Virus record (IMG/VR): IMGVR_UViG_3300022562_000719
Location: 1-53,954 of that record
Origin: a virus
Direction: 5' to 3' (one strand)
Length of the DNA stretch: 53,954 bases
Shown piece by piece: positions 29,367 through 38,950 of this stretch. Position 1 is the stretch's first letter, and every line of letters begins with the position of its first letter. Both the position numbers and the translations under genes were made by a program. The notes below the pieces were generated by a model. It worked only from the letters and a program-made list of their open reading frames with translations, searched no databases and was not told where the DNA came from.

Positions 29367-30137
29367 TCATACCACGCCCGCGCTTGTCAGACTTCCGACC
29401 AATGAAAATGACCCGCCACCGAGTTGATTGGTAGCAAAGCTAGACGGCGTTCCATTGGAACTAAACAGGATGGAACCGCCGGCCGGGAAGTTTACCGGAT
29501 CAACCGGCCTACCTGTCTCGCTTATGAACTGCCGCCTTGTTGCTTCCGGGATTGTATTGGTTCCGTCATGTAGTTTTACACCAGGAGCAATCCAAACATC
29601 GGCAACGTCCATAGTAGGACCATATGCATAACCGTCAATGTCGCCAAATATGAAACGATTTCCATTAAAAAGGCTTGTGGTTGACGCTGGGCCAAGATCA
29701 GAATTAGTTGTAGGGGCAACTAATGTATCGTTGATATACATTAGCATTATCTTGTTTCCTTGGGATTGATTGGTATCGACGGAAAACAGCCAATGATTGA
29801 AATTGCTATAGTCCAGCCCCGTCCAATGACCGGAAAATGATGTAACGGATGGCGTATCGTAAACGAATTCAAACCCACTTCCTGAATTGCTCATTTCAGG
29901 TTCATAGTTCCATGTCGGGGAAGTGACCCATAACCCGGCCTGATAATTAAGGGGGTCCATAAAACCACGCGACCAAATGGACATAGAAAAATAACCATTG
30001 GTATCTGAACAACTAAGACTAGCGCAATCTAGCGCAGTGGGGCCACCACCCTGTTTGCTGCCGTCAAAATGAACCGCGTTGCAGACATATCCTGCGGTAA
30101 TAAATGAAAGACCGGAAGCCGAATCGCCAAAAAGCAT
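29367..30137 (-). CDS. LamG/concanavalin-like lectin-domain tail protein
   Basis: 256 aa. A jelly-roll pattern is visible: GYFSMSIWSRGFMDPLNYQA, GHWTGLDYSNFNHWLFSVDT, MLMYINDTLVAP and a C-terminal VDPVNFPAGGSILFSSNGTP, as in LamG-type domains of phage tail proteins. Likely receptor binding or virion decoration. It starts just after the previous stop (TAAAATG) with no clear binding site. AT-rich relative to neighbours, as expected for a host-range module. Confidence 0.65.
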   Translation of the reverse strand: MLFGDSASGLSFITAGYVCNAVHFDGSKQGGGPTALDCASLSCSDTNGYFSMSIWSRGFMDPLNYQAGLWVTSPTWNYEPEMSNSGSGFEFVYDTPSVTSFSGHWTGLDYSNFNHWLFSVDTNQSQGNKIMLMYINDTLVAPTTNSDLGPASTTSLFNGNRFIFGDIDGYAYGPTMDVADVWIAPGVKLHDGTNTIPEATRRQFISETGRPVDPVNFPAGGSILFSSNGTPSSFATNQLGGGSFSLVGSLTSAGVV

Positions 30138-30138
30138 T

Positions 30139-31440
30139 TTATGCCGTCACGTTGTCCGGGCGATAAATAATCCAGAAACCGGCATATACGGTTTGCGTAT
30201 CATCGGCCAAGGCTCCAATTGGGGTACAGGTCCGCCCGTTCCATACGATGGTGGGTGTGTCTGCGTTTAATGTATATGCCAATTGCTTTTCACATTCTGC
30301 GGCCATTTGATTATTTGGATTTACATATAACGGTAATAACCCATGAATAAAATCACTTATTGGCCCATCACCGTAAAATCGTTTTTCGGCAGTTAAATTA
30401 GTACCCCACGCCGACCATGGTGCAGACGTTGGCAATTTTGATTGTGGCACATTCCCGGGCGCAGGGCTTCCTTGCGTCCAATCCCATGGCGGGTTTGTTC
30501 CTGCCGCGCTACCATAATAAGGCCCCGTAGCACATAAGGCCGGGGGAACCCCCAAAGTCGTACTCCACCCCGTAGGACTCGCGCTCCAATAGCCGTCAAA
30601 CGAAATAACGCTATGGCCCAACCCCGTTGACCCCGTAAAGTCTCCAGCACCATCCAATGTTGAATATGCATCTACCCAATAATTCATAGTTTGCGTAGTA
30701 TATGTCGAAAGGCAATACATTTGTCCGCTAAAATCGTTATCTGTAGCCGAACCATAATAATTTCCGCTCCAGCCAATGAAATTATTTATCATCTGAAATC
30801 GATGATGGACAACTATATAAACGCCTTCATTGAAGTTTACGATATTCTGAAATGGGTCGGTCCTTATCGGCTTTTCGTCGCTACCATCATAGCCTGAAAT
30901 CAACTCGTCATCATCGGTCGGTGCCCATGACATATCGCCCATTTCAGGATTGCCAGTGAATGTATGAAGGCTTTCCTGGTATCGGTCTGCTTTATCTATG
31001 GTCCTGAATTGATCTAAAAATTCAACCTCTATCCAAGGGCCGTCATCATCAATAACGCCCGGCGTTTCATAATACCTATAGGAGTGGGTTTTTTCGTGGG
31101 CACTGAAATGCGGGGGTATTGAGTCCGAGCCGGTCTTATTGTCGAAAGTGTAGATGTGCTCTTGTGACCGATTATGCGGGTCAATCACTTTCCATTCGTC
31201 AATGCGCTCAACTTTCAGGGGGTCGCCGGATGTGTCGTTTTCTCCATCTATGCTTGGGTACAGTTCATCTACATGTACTGCCCTATCGGCGGATTCTGTA
31301 TTATTAATAGAAAAATCATATTGCTGATAACGGGAATGGGGGTCAATAGAGGAAAACCCATTCAAAAGCGTAATGGGTATTTGAGTCCCGCCGGGTAGCG
31401 TTATTATCTTCCTCGCCCGCTTGCGACCAATAATAGTCAT
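30139..31440 (-). CDS. Tail tip/fibre protein with internal repeats (433 aa)
   Basis: The N-terminal third holds three diverged repeats of I-D-x-x-x-R-x-Q: IDPHSRYQQYDFSINN, IDPHNRSQEHIYTFDN and IDKADRYQESLHTFTG, each preceded by a short beta stretch. The rest is aromatic and glycine-rich (GWSGNYYGSATDNDFSGQMY). Its position after the tail hub and before the lectin-domain gene suggests a distal tail or receptor-binding component. AT-rich. No domain named. Confidence 0.55.
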   Translation of the reverse strand: MTIIGRKRARKIITLPGGTQIPITLLNGFSSIDPHSRYQQYDFSINNTESADRAVHVDELYPSIDGENDTSGDPLKVERIDEWKVIDPHNRSQEHIYTFDNKTGSDSIPPHFSAHEKTHSYRYYETPGVIDDDGPWIEVEFLDQFRTIDKADRYQESLHTFTGNPEMGDMSWAPTDDDELISGYDGSDEKPIRTDPFQNIVNFNEGVYIVVHHRFQMINNFIGWSGNYYGSATDNDFSGQMYCLSTYTTQTMNYWVDAYSTLDGAGDFTGSTGLGHSVISFDGYWSASPTGWSTTLGVPPALCATGPYYGSAAGTNPPWDWTQGSPAPGNVPQSKLPTSAPWSAWGTNLTAEKRFYGDGPISDFIHGLLPLYVNPNNQMAAECEKQLAYTLNADTPTIVWNGRTCTPIGALADDTQTVYAGFWIIYRPDNVTA

Positions 31441-31441
31441 A

Positions 31442-31759
31442 TTATACTGTCGTTTCTATCAATCGGCCCCAAATGTCCCAATCATTCGTATCACCAACTC
31501 GCTTAAGCCCGACTACGCAACCCTGACCAGGGGAAGCATTATTGCAATTATATTGCGGATTAATTGCCGCTGGTTCTGAGGTGGTGGATATTATTTCGTA
31601 AGTGCATCCTGAAGATGTTTCATCCCTAATATGAAGTTCACACCAACTGCCAAAATCTTGCGAAGGGTCGATGGTTATAGCACAAGATGCACCGGTAAAT
31701 CTAAGGTAGCGCCCCTCATCATCCGGGGTCGGGCTCGCCGTCGATGGAAGTAAAGTCAA
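31442..31759 (-). CDS. Small tail-associated protein (105 aa)
   Basis: It begins MTLLPSTASPTPDDEGRYLR. Beta-rich (YLRFTGASCAITIDPSQDFG). The TTG start lies inside the 3' end of the upstream gene (41-base overlap). Composition resembles short fibre-tip or lectin-like domains. Role inferred from position. Confidence 0.5.
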   Translation of the reverse strand: MTLLPSTASPTPDDEGRYLRFTGASCAITIDPSQDFGSWCELHIRDETSSGCTYEIISTTSEPAAINPQYNCNNASPGQGCVVGLKRVGDTNDWDIWGRLIETTV

Positions 31760-32156
31760 TCAGCTCGCGGTAGTAGTCGTGCCCAAGTCCATCGTTCGCC
31801 GTACCCACGAACGTGGTGTCTGAAGTATGATTGATGAGCACCGCCCACAGTCGCCCCTTCGCCGTGAACAGCTTATTGGCCGCGTAGAACGTCGACGGCT
31901 GCCACGGCCCAGTAAATAATTCATTGAAGGTCTCGGCGACCGGCAGCGCGCCAGCATTGATGTCCTCGCTCGAAGCCTTGACCAGATGCAGCTCGCCGGC
32001 AGTGCTGATGTACGCGGAAGAGAACGGCGAGAGCGAGCTGGTCAGGCTCTCCAGGTCGGTCAAGCGGTCATCGAAGTTGTGAAGGTTGGCGTCACCCTCA
32101 ACCTTGGTGAGCTTTGATCCCTTGACCAGCCTGTAGGTGATGACATAGTCGGTCAT
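31719..32156 (-). CDS. Tail protein (145 aa)
   Basis: It begins MTDYVITYRLVKGSKLTKVE and contains NFDDRLTDLESLTSSLSPFS, then FTGPWQPSTFYAANKLFTAK, a beta motif common in phage tail-fibre stems and side-fibre adaptors (WxPSTFYAANKL). Coupled to its neighbour by overlap. Probably part of the distal tail. Confidence 0.55.
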   Translation of the reverse strand: MTDYVITYRLVKGSKLTKVEGDANLHNFDDRLTDLESLTSSLSPFSSAYISTAGELHLVKASSEDINAGALPVAETFNELFTGPWQPSTFYAANKLFTAKGRLWAVLINHTSDTTFVGTANDGLGHDYYRELIDFTSIDGEPDPG

Positions 32157-32362
32157 GTTGCCTTCTTCTCGGTTGGCCGCTTCTGATAATAATACGTGAT
32201 GGTCAACGACACGGTGCCAGAGAATGTCTTCGGACCGCCGTTCTCACCGCAGATTATCTTGACGTTGTCCGGCGTCTTGCTCTCCGACGCGGCGGGAGGT
32301 ACCGGAGCTGGCGTATAGACCGGAGTCTGAAACGGTCGAACTATGCCGTCCAAGCTACCCAT
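32153..32362 (-). CDS. Small proline-rich tail-associated protein (69 aa)
   Basis: It begins MGSLDGIVRPFQTPVYTPAP, with a proline-rich N-terminal half and a beta C-terminal half (FSGTVSLTITYYYQKRP). It overlaps both neighbours by a few bases. Unknown. Confidence 0.5.
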   Translation of the reverse strand: MGSLDGIVRPFQTPVYTPAPVPPAASESKTPDNVKIICGENGGPKTFSGTVSLTITYYYQKRPTEKKAT

Positions 32363-34286
32363 TGGGAGCCGCCGCCAAATCTATATGTTTCGGCAGCTCT
32401 ACCGGCGTCGTGCTCAAGTCAATTGTTCGGTCAATGCCACCGTTGAGTGGCTTCAGTTCCAGATTAAAGACCTTTGTCGGAACGGTGATAATATTCGGCG
32501 TCGGCTGTCCGGTAAACATATCCAACCTCTGCCCAGCCTGCACCTGCGCAGTGGAATCGGTAAAACTCTGGCTCACCACGACCTGTGACCGCTGCAACGG
32601 GAAGGCGATTTCATCTGGACCAGGTTCGTAGACTGGCGGCGTGTAACCGACCTCGCCAAGGCTAACGACCTCGCCAGTCCGCTCGTAATAGTCATCGATG
32701 TAGTCATCGTCGATGTAATCGTCCTCGCCGGCATCTGCAGAGACTGAGCCACCGTACCCTATGCAGCAGCCTATGGTCACAAAACCCGACATAGTCGTGG
32801 CGTTGCCGTCAGCGCTGAATCCGTATCGAATAATCTTTCCAGTGGCTACTCCACCTGGCAGCTTCGAGTAGTAAAGCGTCGCATTTTTCCTGCACGACAA
32901 TTCAATGGCGCGCTCGAATGGGATATCTGCCGTCAGTTCGATAGCGCGGGCGCGCTGCTTGAAGTGCGCCAGCCCGATGCTGATGAGGTAGTCGCGTGCG
33001 CTCTTTCCTCTATCTGTGGGAAAGAAGTTGTTACCTGTAGGGCTATTGAGAGGCGTCACGCCGTCAATGGGGATGCCTACGTCGGTGCCGTTCAGCGGTC
33101 CAATGGTCTCGGTGACCGCGCTAGGATCTGGCTGATTAATGAGCGGCTGCACGTTCGCCGTCATCTTGATTGTTATGGTCTCTGTTCGTTTTATGCCAGC
33201 GTCGTAGCCAAGCGTGAGACCACAGTTCACCTGCGCGAGCGCAACAAGCATCACATTGGCGTTGTAATGCAACGGGATGTTTTGGCTGACCTCATCGCCA
33301 ATTAATATATCGTTCTGAAAGTCCTCCCAGCCACCAGGCTTGTGGCCATTCTGAATGCTCTCGCTGATCTTAATGAATTGTCCAGACTGCGTGGGAAACG
33401 CGCAGTTCATAAACTGAATACTCATCACGTCTCCATTGACGTGCTTCTTATCCTTGTTCTCATAATTAAACCCGAACTGCTGTACGACGGCTCCCTCTAA
33501 TCCATTAACGTCGATGGCATACGTGCCGTCACCTATCTTCCACGATCCGGCAAGTGAACTCCCGACCTTCGGCCAGTCGTTCTTGATCGAGAGTGCGTTG
33601 TAGGCATTGATAAACCAATCACCAACCTTGAGCGAACCGCTTTGCTGCTGCGTCCATGGCACAGTGCCTATGATCGTCAAGCCGGTCGCCGGGGGATCTT
33701 TAATCTGCGGCTTGATCTCCGGCTTGATCTCATTAGACGCAAACACCTCTGTGCCATCTTCGCCTGTCAAGATGTCAGTAGTACGCACCTGGCCGGTGAT
33801 TCGGTCGATATCCCACACCCGAGACCAGCCTTGCAGAACGGTATCAGGATCTCCAGTATAGGTGTAATCGTCATTGACTGTGAGTCGCTTGGCAGGATCA
33901 ATGAATATGGGTTCGTAATTCGGAGCCGTCATCAGCGTGAGCGCGACGCCCACCTTCTGCGACAGGAAATCCAACGGCTTTCCAAGGAACTCAAATATCA
34001 CGCCCTCACCAACGAAGTCACTCGGTATTGTTATAAGCTGCCCGTGCATCAGCGGCACGATGGTGCCGGCAGTATCTCCCTTCCTATAAGCCAACCACGC
34101 CCATTGTTTTCTCAATATGTTGAGCAGTCCGATCTTCGGATGCTTGACGTAGATCGACAGTTTGGCGAAGTCATTCTCCGCCTGCTCAACCTTTAACGAT
34201 GCTATGCCCTCGTCCTTCACCGCGTAGGCTTCGTCCCACGTCGTGTTGGTCTCGGTGACCCAATGAAAGAAGAACTCGCGCGCCAC
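32355..34286 (-). CDS. Tail hub / baseplate-like protein (643 aa)
   Basis: It begins MAREFFFHWVTETNTTWDEA. The segments IASLKVEQAENDFAKLSIYV, LDFLSQKVGVALTLMTAPNY and a late ARAIELTADIPFERAIELSC resemble the hub proteins of siphophage tail tips (Tal-like), which join the tube to receptor-binding proteins. Aspartate/tyrosine run DDYIDDDYIDDYY near residue 540. GTG start with AAGGAAAAG upstream, overlapping the previous stop. Assignment rests on position (two genes after the tape measure) and motif resemblance. Confidence 0.65.
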   Translation of the reverse strand: MAREFFFHWVTETNTTWDEAYAVKDEGIASLKVEQAENDFAKLSIYVKHPKIGLLNILRKQWAWLAYRKGDTAGTIVPLMHGQLITIPSDFVGEGVIFEFLGKPLDFLSQKVGVALTLMTAPNYEPIFIDPAKRLTVNDDYTYTGDPDTVLQGWSRVWDIDRITGQVRTTDILTGEDGTEVFASNEIKPEIKPQIKDPPATGLTIIGTVPWTQQQSGSLKVGDWFINAYNALSIKNDWPKVGSSLAGSWKIGDGTYAIDVNGLEGAVVQQFGFNYENKDKKHVNGDVMSIQFMNCAFPTQSGQFIKISESIQNGHKPGGWEDFQNDILIGDEVSQNIPLHYNANVMLVALAQVNCGLTLGYDAGIKRTETITIKMTANVQPLINQPDPSAVTETIGPLNGTDVGIPIDGVTPLNSPTGNNFFPTDRGKSARDYLISIGLAHFKQRARAIELTADIPFERAIELSCRKNATLYYSKLPGGVATGKIIRYGFSADGNATTMSGFVTIGCCIGYGGSVSADAGEDDYIDDDYIDDYYERTGEVVSLGEVGYTPPVYEPGPDEIAFPLQRSQVVVSQSFTDSTAQVQAGQRLDMFTGQPTPNIITVPTKVFNLELKPLNGGIDRTIDLSTTPVELPKHIDLAAAPNG

Positions 34287-34694
34287 TTACTTTTCCTTGA
34301 GGTTCAATTGCCAGCCAGTCTTGCCTTCGTAGTCGTCACGCGTCGTGTTCCAGTTCAGCAGCTTCGTTTCTACATAGAGAGTTCCGTCGCTCTGATTAAC
34401 CGGACCCATTCCAGGCTCAAACACGCAGGTGATATCCGTCCCCTGTCGTATGCCAGTGAGCACTGGCGGATCAAAGTCGCTACAACTGATCGTTATCGCC
34501 AGCTTGTCATAAGCTGGGTTTGACCAGTCCATCAGATTGCCGTCCACGTCGTAAGGCAAATTGTCACCCTGACGCGGAGTAATAGCGCAGTTAAGACCGC
34601 GTATCGCGTAGTCGCCAAGATCGATGCCAGTAATCGAACGCAGCAAACGCTGGAAAGTATTCGGACCAGGATTGGTTGACGTATATATTCCCAT
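34287..34694 (-). CDS. Minor tail protein, distal-tail-like (135 aa)
   Basis: It begins MGIYTSTNPGPNTFQRLLRS. Beta-rich (LAITISCSDFDPPVLTGIRQ). Located directly after the tape measure gene, where distal tail proteins usually are. TGATG overlap with the tape measure stop and GAGG eight bases upstream. Function by synteny only. Confidence 0.6.
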   Translation of the reverse strand: MGIYTSTNPGPNTFQRLLRSITGIDLGDYAIRGLNCAITPRQGDNLPYDVDGNLMDWSNPAYDKLAITISCSDFDPPVLTGIRQGTDITCVFEPGMGPVNQSDGTLYVETKLLNWNTTRDDYEGKTGWQLNLKEK

Positions 34695-37540
34695 CAGCGC
34701 CTCGTGCGCCAGATCGGCGGCTTGCCACCGGACGACATGAGATCGAACGCTGCCTCGCGCGAGAGCGTTTCAAGCACGCTGTCCGGAGCCGCGATGCTGC
34801 CTTTGAACCTGCCCATCGTACCGAGATCCAGCACGAACGGTCGCATGTCGCTGCTCACGCGCCCGCCCTCTGCGAACCTGTTGGTGCGCGGGCCAATGGC
34901 CTCGACCAATCCGCCGAGATTGAACCCGCGAAACAGCTCGCGCGGAATGGTCATGTTGTTGAGCGCATTCATCACATCGTAGCCGTAGTACATCGCGGCG
35001 CGCGCCCGGTGCACAAACTCACCGACCGACGTCCAAATTGGAACGGAGTCGCTAGTCGGCGTGCCCGGTCCGTAAATACGACCGCCACCTGCGAAGCCTC
35101 CGCCACCGCTCGGCACGTTCGCATTGGACGCTGCCTGCTGCACGTTCTGTATCGCCTGCAACGCGCGCTGCATGGCTGTCACGATCTGATCGGCCATACC
35201 GTTCGCGCTAGTAACTATCTGCTGGAATATCGCGTCCATAAGCCCAGGGACACCACCCCACGTGTCGGTTGCCTCTAGCGCAGCGCTATTGAACGCTGTA
35301 ACTATCTCGGAAATAGTTTTATTGATTACGTCCTTAAGAGTGTTCCACAGCGCGGTTATTTCGTCCGCAGCCTTCCTGAATGGGTCCACGATTTGCTGCG
35401 CCTGCGTTTGCAGCGCCGCCTGATCCGTAACCCCGGTCGCTCCCTTATCGACGCCAAACAGATCGATGGCAGGATGCGCAGCCTTCCACGCAGCGGACTG
35501 GAATTCAGGAGGAACGGCAGTCTCGTCGACTAGGTTCTGAACCGTCTTCAGCTTATCGATTAAGCCTTCGGTCGCCTTGGTTCTTGCCTCCGTCGCCTTG
35601 GTGCCATCGTTAAGCGCAGTCGTATAAGCGCGCTCGCCCTTCTCCAAACCCGCGTAGTCAGCGCTAGCGCTGCCGAGCTGGTCGAGCAGGTCTTTCTTGT
35701 CGCCTAGTTGTTTGTTCGCCTCGTTATCCAGGCCAAGGAACTTAAGAGCGTCACCAATAAGGTAGTCGTACAGGCTGCTTTCTTTCGCGTGCGCGATCCT
35801 GCGCTTAACAGCGTCCTCGTCCAAAGCATTCCCTAGTATCTTTATCGCTGCAACCAGCAGCAGAAGTTCTGGTCGTATCGTAACCAGCGCAGTGCGCAGC
35901 AGACCCAAACTAATAAGTAGTGCGGCTGAACTGAAATCCAGACCGAAGGTGTTCTTCATCACCTTGTCTAGATCGGTGAAAAATATACTTATCTCACGGA
36001 CTATGTTTCCAACATCACGTATCAAATCTGCCCCGGCTTGTAGGAAGAAAGGAGCAAGAGCAGCAAACGCCTCTTTGACTTTTTTCAAAACCTCAAATAG
36101 CGGTGCCCACGACGAGGAGAAGTCATGCTTGCCTGTAACCAGATTAAAGAAGTCGTAGATGATCGGCGCTACCACATCGCGCACCGACGACGCCCACGTT
36201 ACCATCGCATCACGGTTCTCCTCAATATAACGGGCGAGATCCTGAAACCCGCGTGTGAACACTGGAGCGAACAGCAACCCGAGCTGCGTGGTTATGATTT
36301 CAATATCAGTTTTAAACCCGACCCACGCGTGATGCATGGTCTCGCTTATTAGCCGGTCCTGCTCGGTGAATATCAACCCGGCTTCCTTGAGCCGGTTCAT
36401 CATCTTTTGCAGCTCACCGCTTCCTTGCGACAGAGCCTCAATGAAATCCTGCGTTACACCGCGACCGAACGCCTTGAAGGCGATGCCCATCTTTGTTGTC
36501 TGGTCTGACGTATTCTTCATGACGTCGGACAGCTTGAACAGACCGTCGATCACTTTAGGATTAGCGCTGGCCAAATCTACCAGACCACCCTTGACGTCCT
36601 TCAAACCTTCAAGGCTCTTGCCGACAGAGCCGATGACGCCCTTCAGAATATTCTCGGCGCTCAGGTTGGCGGTCTCCGACGAAACCTTGATGCCCTTCGC
36701 CATGTCGTCAACGGCTTTGATGAGTGTGTTGATGTCGTTGCGCTGATTCTCAACAGCCTTCTTCCTCACCTCCTCTTGTTTTAATATCGCCTCTGCAACG
36801 GCATTCTCTGCCTGCACTCGCTTCAACTCGGCCTGCGCGATATTGTCCGCCTGCGCAGCACGCGCGTCGGCGAGACTTTGTTCGGCTTGCTCGACAGCCA
36901 GCAGCGCTTTCCTATTTGCCAGATCCTTCTCGATAGTGGGATCGGCACCGAACCCCTGCTGCTTCCTTAAGTTTAACTGCGCCTCCTCCAGCGCAATCGT
37001 GGCGCTGGAAACAGAGTTGATGTCCTTAAGCCGCTGAGCAGTTTGGTTGCGCTCTATATTGGCTAGTTCAAATTCAGCCTTCTCGACCGCTGCGGTAGCA
37101 TCGGCCAGATCAAGCAAATCCTTCTTGGCTTTGTTAGCCGAATCGCTGATCTCCTTCTGTATCGCAGGCCAATCGGTCGCAATCCTAACCGCCAAACGCT
37201 TGAACGACGTCTCCAGTGTACTCGTGTCGACACCCAACGTCGCGAGCGTAGCGCGTAGCGCAGTCATGTTCTCAATGCTCGCGCCAGCCTGCGCGGCGAG
37301 ATCACCGAGAGACTTCACAGCCTCAGCGGACTTCTCAGCCCAGGCAGCCAGCGCGGTGCCAGTACCCACGACGGCAGCGGCGATGCCAGCGATGCCTTCG
37401 GCAAACGCCTTGAACGAATTCGTCTGCGACGCGCGCGAGATAGCCTGAAACGCCTCCTCGCCAGACTTACCGAGTTCACGGAGCTGGCTGAGGATCTCGC
37501 CGCCGCCCTCAAGCGCTATGCGTTGAAAGATCGTTGCCAT
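34694..37540 (-). CDS. Tail length tape measure protein
   Basis: 948 aa, the longest gene. Long helical, alanine/lysine-rich first half (ADATAAVEKAEFELANIERN and similar), several hydrophobic segments in the middle (SAALLISLGLLRTALVTIRP), then a glycine-rich end (GGGGFAGGGRIYGPG). This is the usual build of a siphophage tape measure, which sets tail length and enters the cell envelope on injection. It follows the tail chaperone and tube genes. Confidence 0.9.
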   Translation of the reverse strand: MATIFQRIALEGGGEILSQLRELGKSGEEAFQAISRASQTNSFKAFAEGIAGIAAAVVGTGTALAAWAEKSAEAVKSLGDLAAQAGASIENMTALRATLATLGVDTSTLETSFKRLAVRIATDWPAIQKEISDSANKAKKDLLDLADATAAVEKAEFELANIERNQTAQRLKDINSVSSATIALEEAQLNLRKQQGFGADPTIEKDLANRKALLAVEQAEQSLADARAAQADNIAQAELKRVQAENAVAEAILKQEEVRKKAVENQRNDINTLIKAVDDMAKGIKVSSETANLSAENILKGVIGSVGKSLEGLKDVKGGLVDLASANPKVIDGLFKLSDVMKNTSDQTTKMGIAFKAFGRGVTQDFIEALSQGSGELQKMMNRLKEAGLIFTEQDRLISETMHHAWVGFKTDIEIITTQLGLLFAPVFTRGFQDLARYIEENRDAMVTWASSVRDVVAPIIYDFFNLVTGKHDFSSSWAPLFEVLKKVKEAFAALAPFFLQAGADLIRDVGNIVREISIFFTDLDKVMKNTFGLDFSSAALLISLGLLRTALVTIRPELLLLVAAIKILGNALDEDAVKRRIAHAKESSLYDYLIGDALKFLGLDNEANKQLGDKKDLLDQLGSASADYAGLEKGERAYTTALNDGTKATEARTKATEGLIDKLKTVQNLVDETAVPPEFQSAAWKAAHPAIDLFGVDKGATGVTDQAALQTQAQQIVDPFRKAADEITALWNTLKDVINKTISEIVTAFNSAALEATDTWGGVPGLMDAIFQQIVTSANGMADQIVTAMQRALQAIQNVQQAASNANVPSGGGGFAGGGRIYGPGTPTSDSVPIWTSVGEFVHRARAAMYYGYDVMNALNNMTIPRELFRGFNLGGLVEAIGPRTNRFAEGGRVSSDMRPFVLDLGTMGRFKGSIAAPDSVLETLSREAAFDLMSSGGKPPIWRTRR

Positions 37541-37541
37541 A

Positions 37542-38219
37542 TTACTTCTTTATGCTGGACTCGTAGTGCGCGCCTATCTTGTCGGCCTCGCTCTTAATTA
37601 TCTGCTCAGCATTAAACAGCTTCTTCTCCTGCGCCTGCTCGATACCGACAAACACAGGTATGACTTCGAGCGTGCCGCGCTTACCGCCTGGACCACGACG
37701 CAACTTGCCGCGCAGCTTCTTGAGCGTGATTGACGCCTTGGATATTTCGCGCCCGGTCATGCGCACCTCTGCGCCGAGCATTGGAGGGTGACCGGGGGCA
37801 ATGATCGGCACCAGCGGCCATTGCGTCGCCAGCATGAATTTGGCTGGCGTATTCAGCTTGGTGCCTTGCAAGACCGGCAGCGGCACCCACAGCAGCGGCT
37901 TGCCCTTGATAAGCTCGCCGATATCAAACACGTTCGAGTACGGGATCTTGTTGTAGACGATGCCGGCAGTCTTGACCGAGTAGCCGTTCTCTGGAAACAC
38001 CTTTGATTGCGTGGCGTTCTGCCACTTCTTGCTGAACCCGGCGCTGGCGATGTTAGCCCGCACGCCGTCGCGCGCCTTCTCCGTGGTGATCCGCATGGCG
38101 GTCGTCGCAGCCTTGGCGATGGTCTGCTGGTGCCCGTCCATCGCCTTCTGAAACGCGCCAGCTATATTCGACGCTGCGATCCGAAACGGCGTCAGGATTG
38201 GGAAGGAACCGAAACTCAT
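37542..38219 (-). CDS. Minor tail / tail completion protein, DUF6441-like (225 aa)
   Basis: It begins MSFGSFPILTPFRIAASNIA. A helical N-terminal part (QQTIAKAATTAMRITTEKAR) and FSKKWQNATQSKVFPENGYS resemble phage DUF6441/gp10-like proteins near the tail tube. AGGAAAATTACCGG precedes the ATG, which overlaps the end of the chaperone frameshift extension. Function by position. Confidence 0.6.
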   Translation of the reverse strand: MSFGSFPILTPFRIAASNIAGAFQKAMDGHQQTIAKAATTAMRITTEKARDGVRANIASAGFSKKWQNATQSKVFPENGYSVKTAGIVYNKIPYSNVFDIGELIKGKPLLWVPLPVLQGTKLNTPAKFMLATQWPLVPIIAPGHPPMLGAEVRMTGREISKASITLKKLRGKLRRGPGGKRGTLEVIPVFVGIEQAQEKKLFNAEQIIKSEADKIGAHYESSIKK

Positions 38220-38547
38220 CCGGTAATTTTCCTAGCAATCATCTCCGGGTTCTTGAACGATATGCTGTGCGCGGTAGACATGATAGTGAACTGCTCCCAC
38301 GTCTCCTTGCGCTTCCTTAAGGCAGCCAGCTCGACGAATGCCATCAACTGCTTCGGCGTATATTGCCACACGTCTTTCGGCGGGTGCCCTTCTGAGATCA
38401 AGTATTCGATTCCCTCTGCGAAGGTATCGAACCAATCTAACGCGCTGCGCGGCGCAGGTTCACCTTGCCTGCCACCGTTCTGAGCTTGACGACGTCGGCC
38501 TTCGACACTTTTGGCAGCTTCTTCATTAGAGAGTTTGTTTCCTTTTG
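38216..38547 (-). CDS. Tail assembly chaperone, -1 frameshift extension (T-like)
   Basis: This -1 frame is open from 38671 to 38216 with no start codon except a late TTG at 38401, yet the residues look coding: KLSNEEAAKSVEGRRRQAQN, then PAPRSALDWFDTFAEGIEYL and SEGHPPKDVWQYTPKQLMAF. As with lambda gpG-T, it is probably made by -1 frameshifting from the chaperone gene upstream. Slip candidates are CAAAAGG near 38541-38547 and CCAAAAG near 38508-38514. The fusion product would be about 234 aa. The boundary at 38547 is approximate. Confidence 0.65.
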
Positions 38548-38916
38548 AATCCTGCCCAGGAACGCTGCAATCTCGTCGACGAAAGGGCCAATGCCATTCG
38601 GCATGGTCACCTCCGCAATCTTCTTTAGAACCGTCATCTGCTCGGTCAGGTTCATGCTGCTTGCCTTGCGCTCAACCTCCTCGTCTCCGGGATGCCCAAA
38701 CCCAGCAGCAAAGATGGCCGACACAGTCTCTGTTCCGAAGGCAAAAATATCCTTCAGCTCAATTGCCTCAGCCTCCCTGTCCATAAGTGCGCTAAACGCA
38801 GGAAAGCGCGACAACAGCATTGCCGCACCTTCCAACGACACGCCTGGAACGCTTACCTGCTTACCCCACAGCGGCACGGTCTCGAAAGACGGTGCTACGT
38901 CCTTGAAGTCATCCAT
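38437..38916 (-). CDS. Tail assembly chaperone (G-like, 159 aa)
   Basis: It begins MDDFKDVAPSFETVPLWGKQ. Helical protein located between the major tail protein and tape measure, the fixed position of tail chaperones, which keep the tape measure soluble during assembly. GGGAG precedes the ATG. Its 3' end overlaps the open -1 frame described in the previous entry. The usual stop gives RRAAR at the C-terminus. Confidence 0.75.
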   Translation of the reverse strand: MDDFKDVAPSFETVPLWGKQVSVPGVSLEGAAMLLSRFPAFSALMDREAEAIELKDIFAFGTETVSAIFAAGFGHPGDEEVERKASSMNLTEQMTVLKKIAEVTMPNGIGPFVDEIAAFLGRIQKETNSLMKKLPKVSKADVVKLRTVAGKVNLRRAAR

Positions 38917-38950
38917 GTTGAGCTACTCCCTGTCATGCTGGATTTATTTT

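Noticed and set aside
38232-38435. 67-aa minus-strand frame MVRYLRRGNRILDLRRAPAE
   Set aside because: It is the shadow of the tail chaperone -1 frame, which has clearly coding composition and the expected position.
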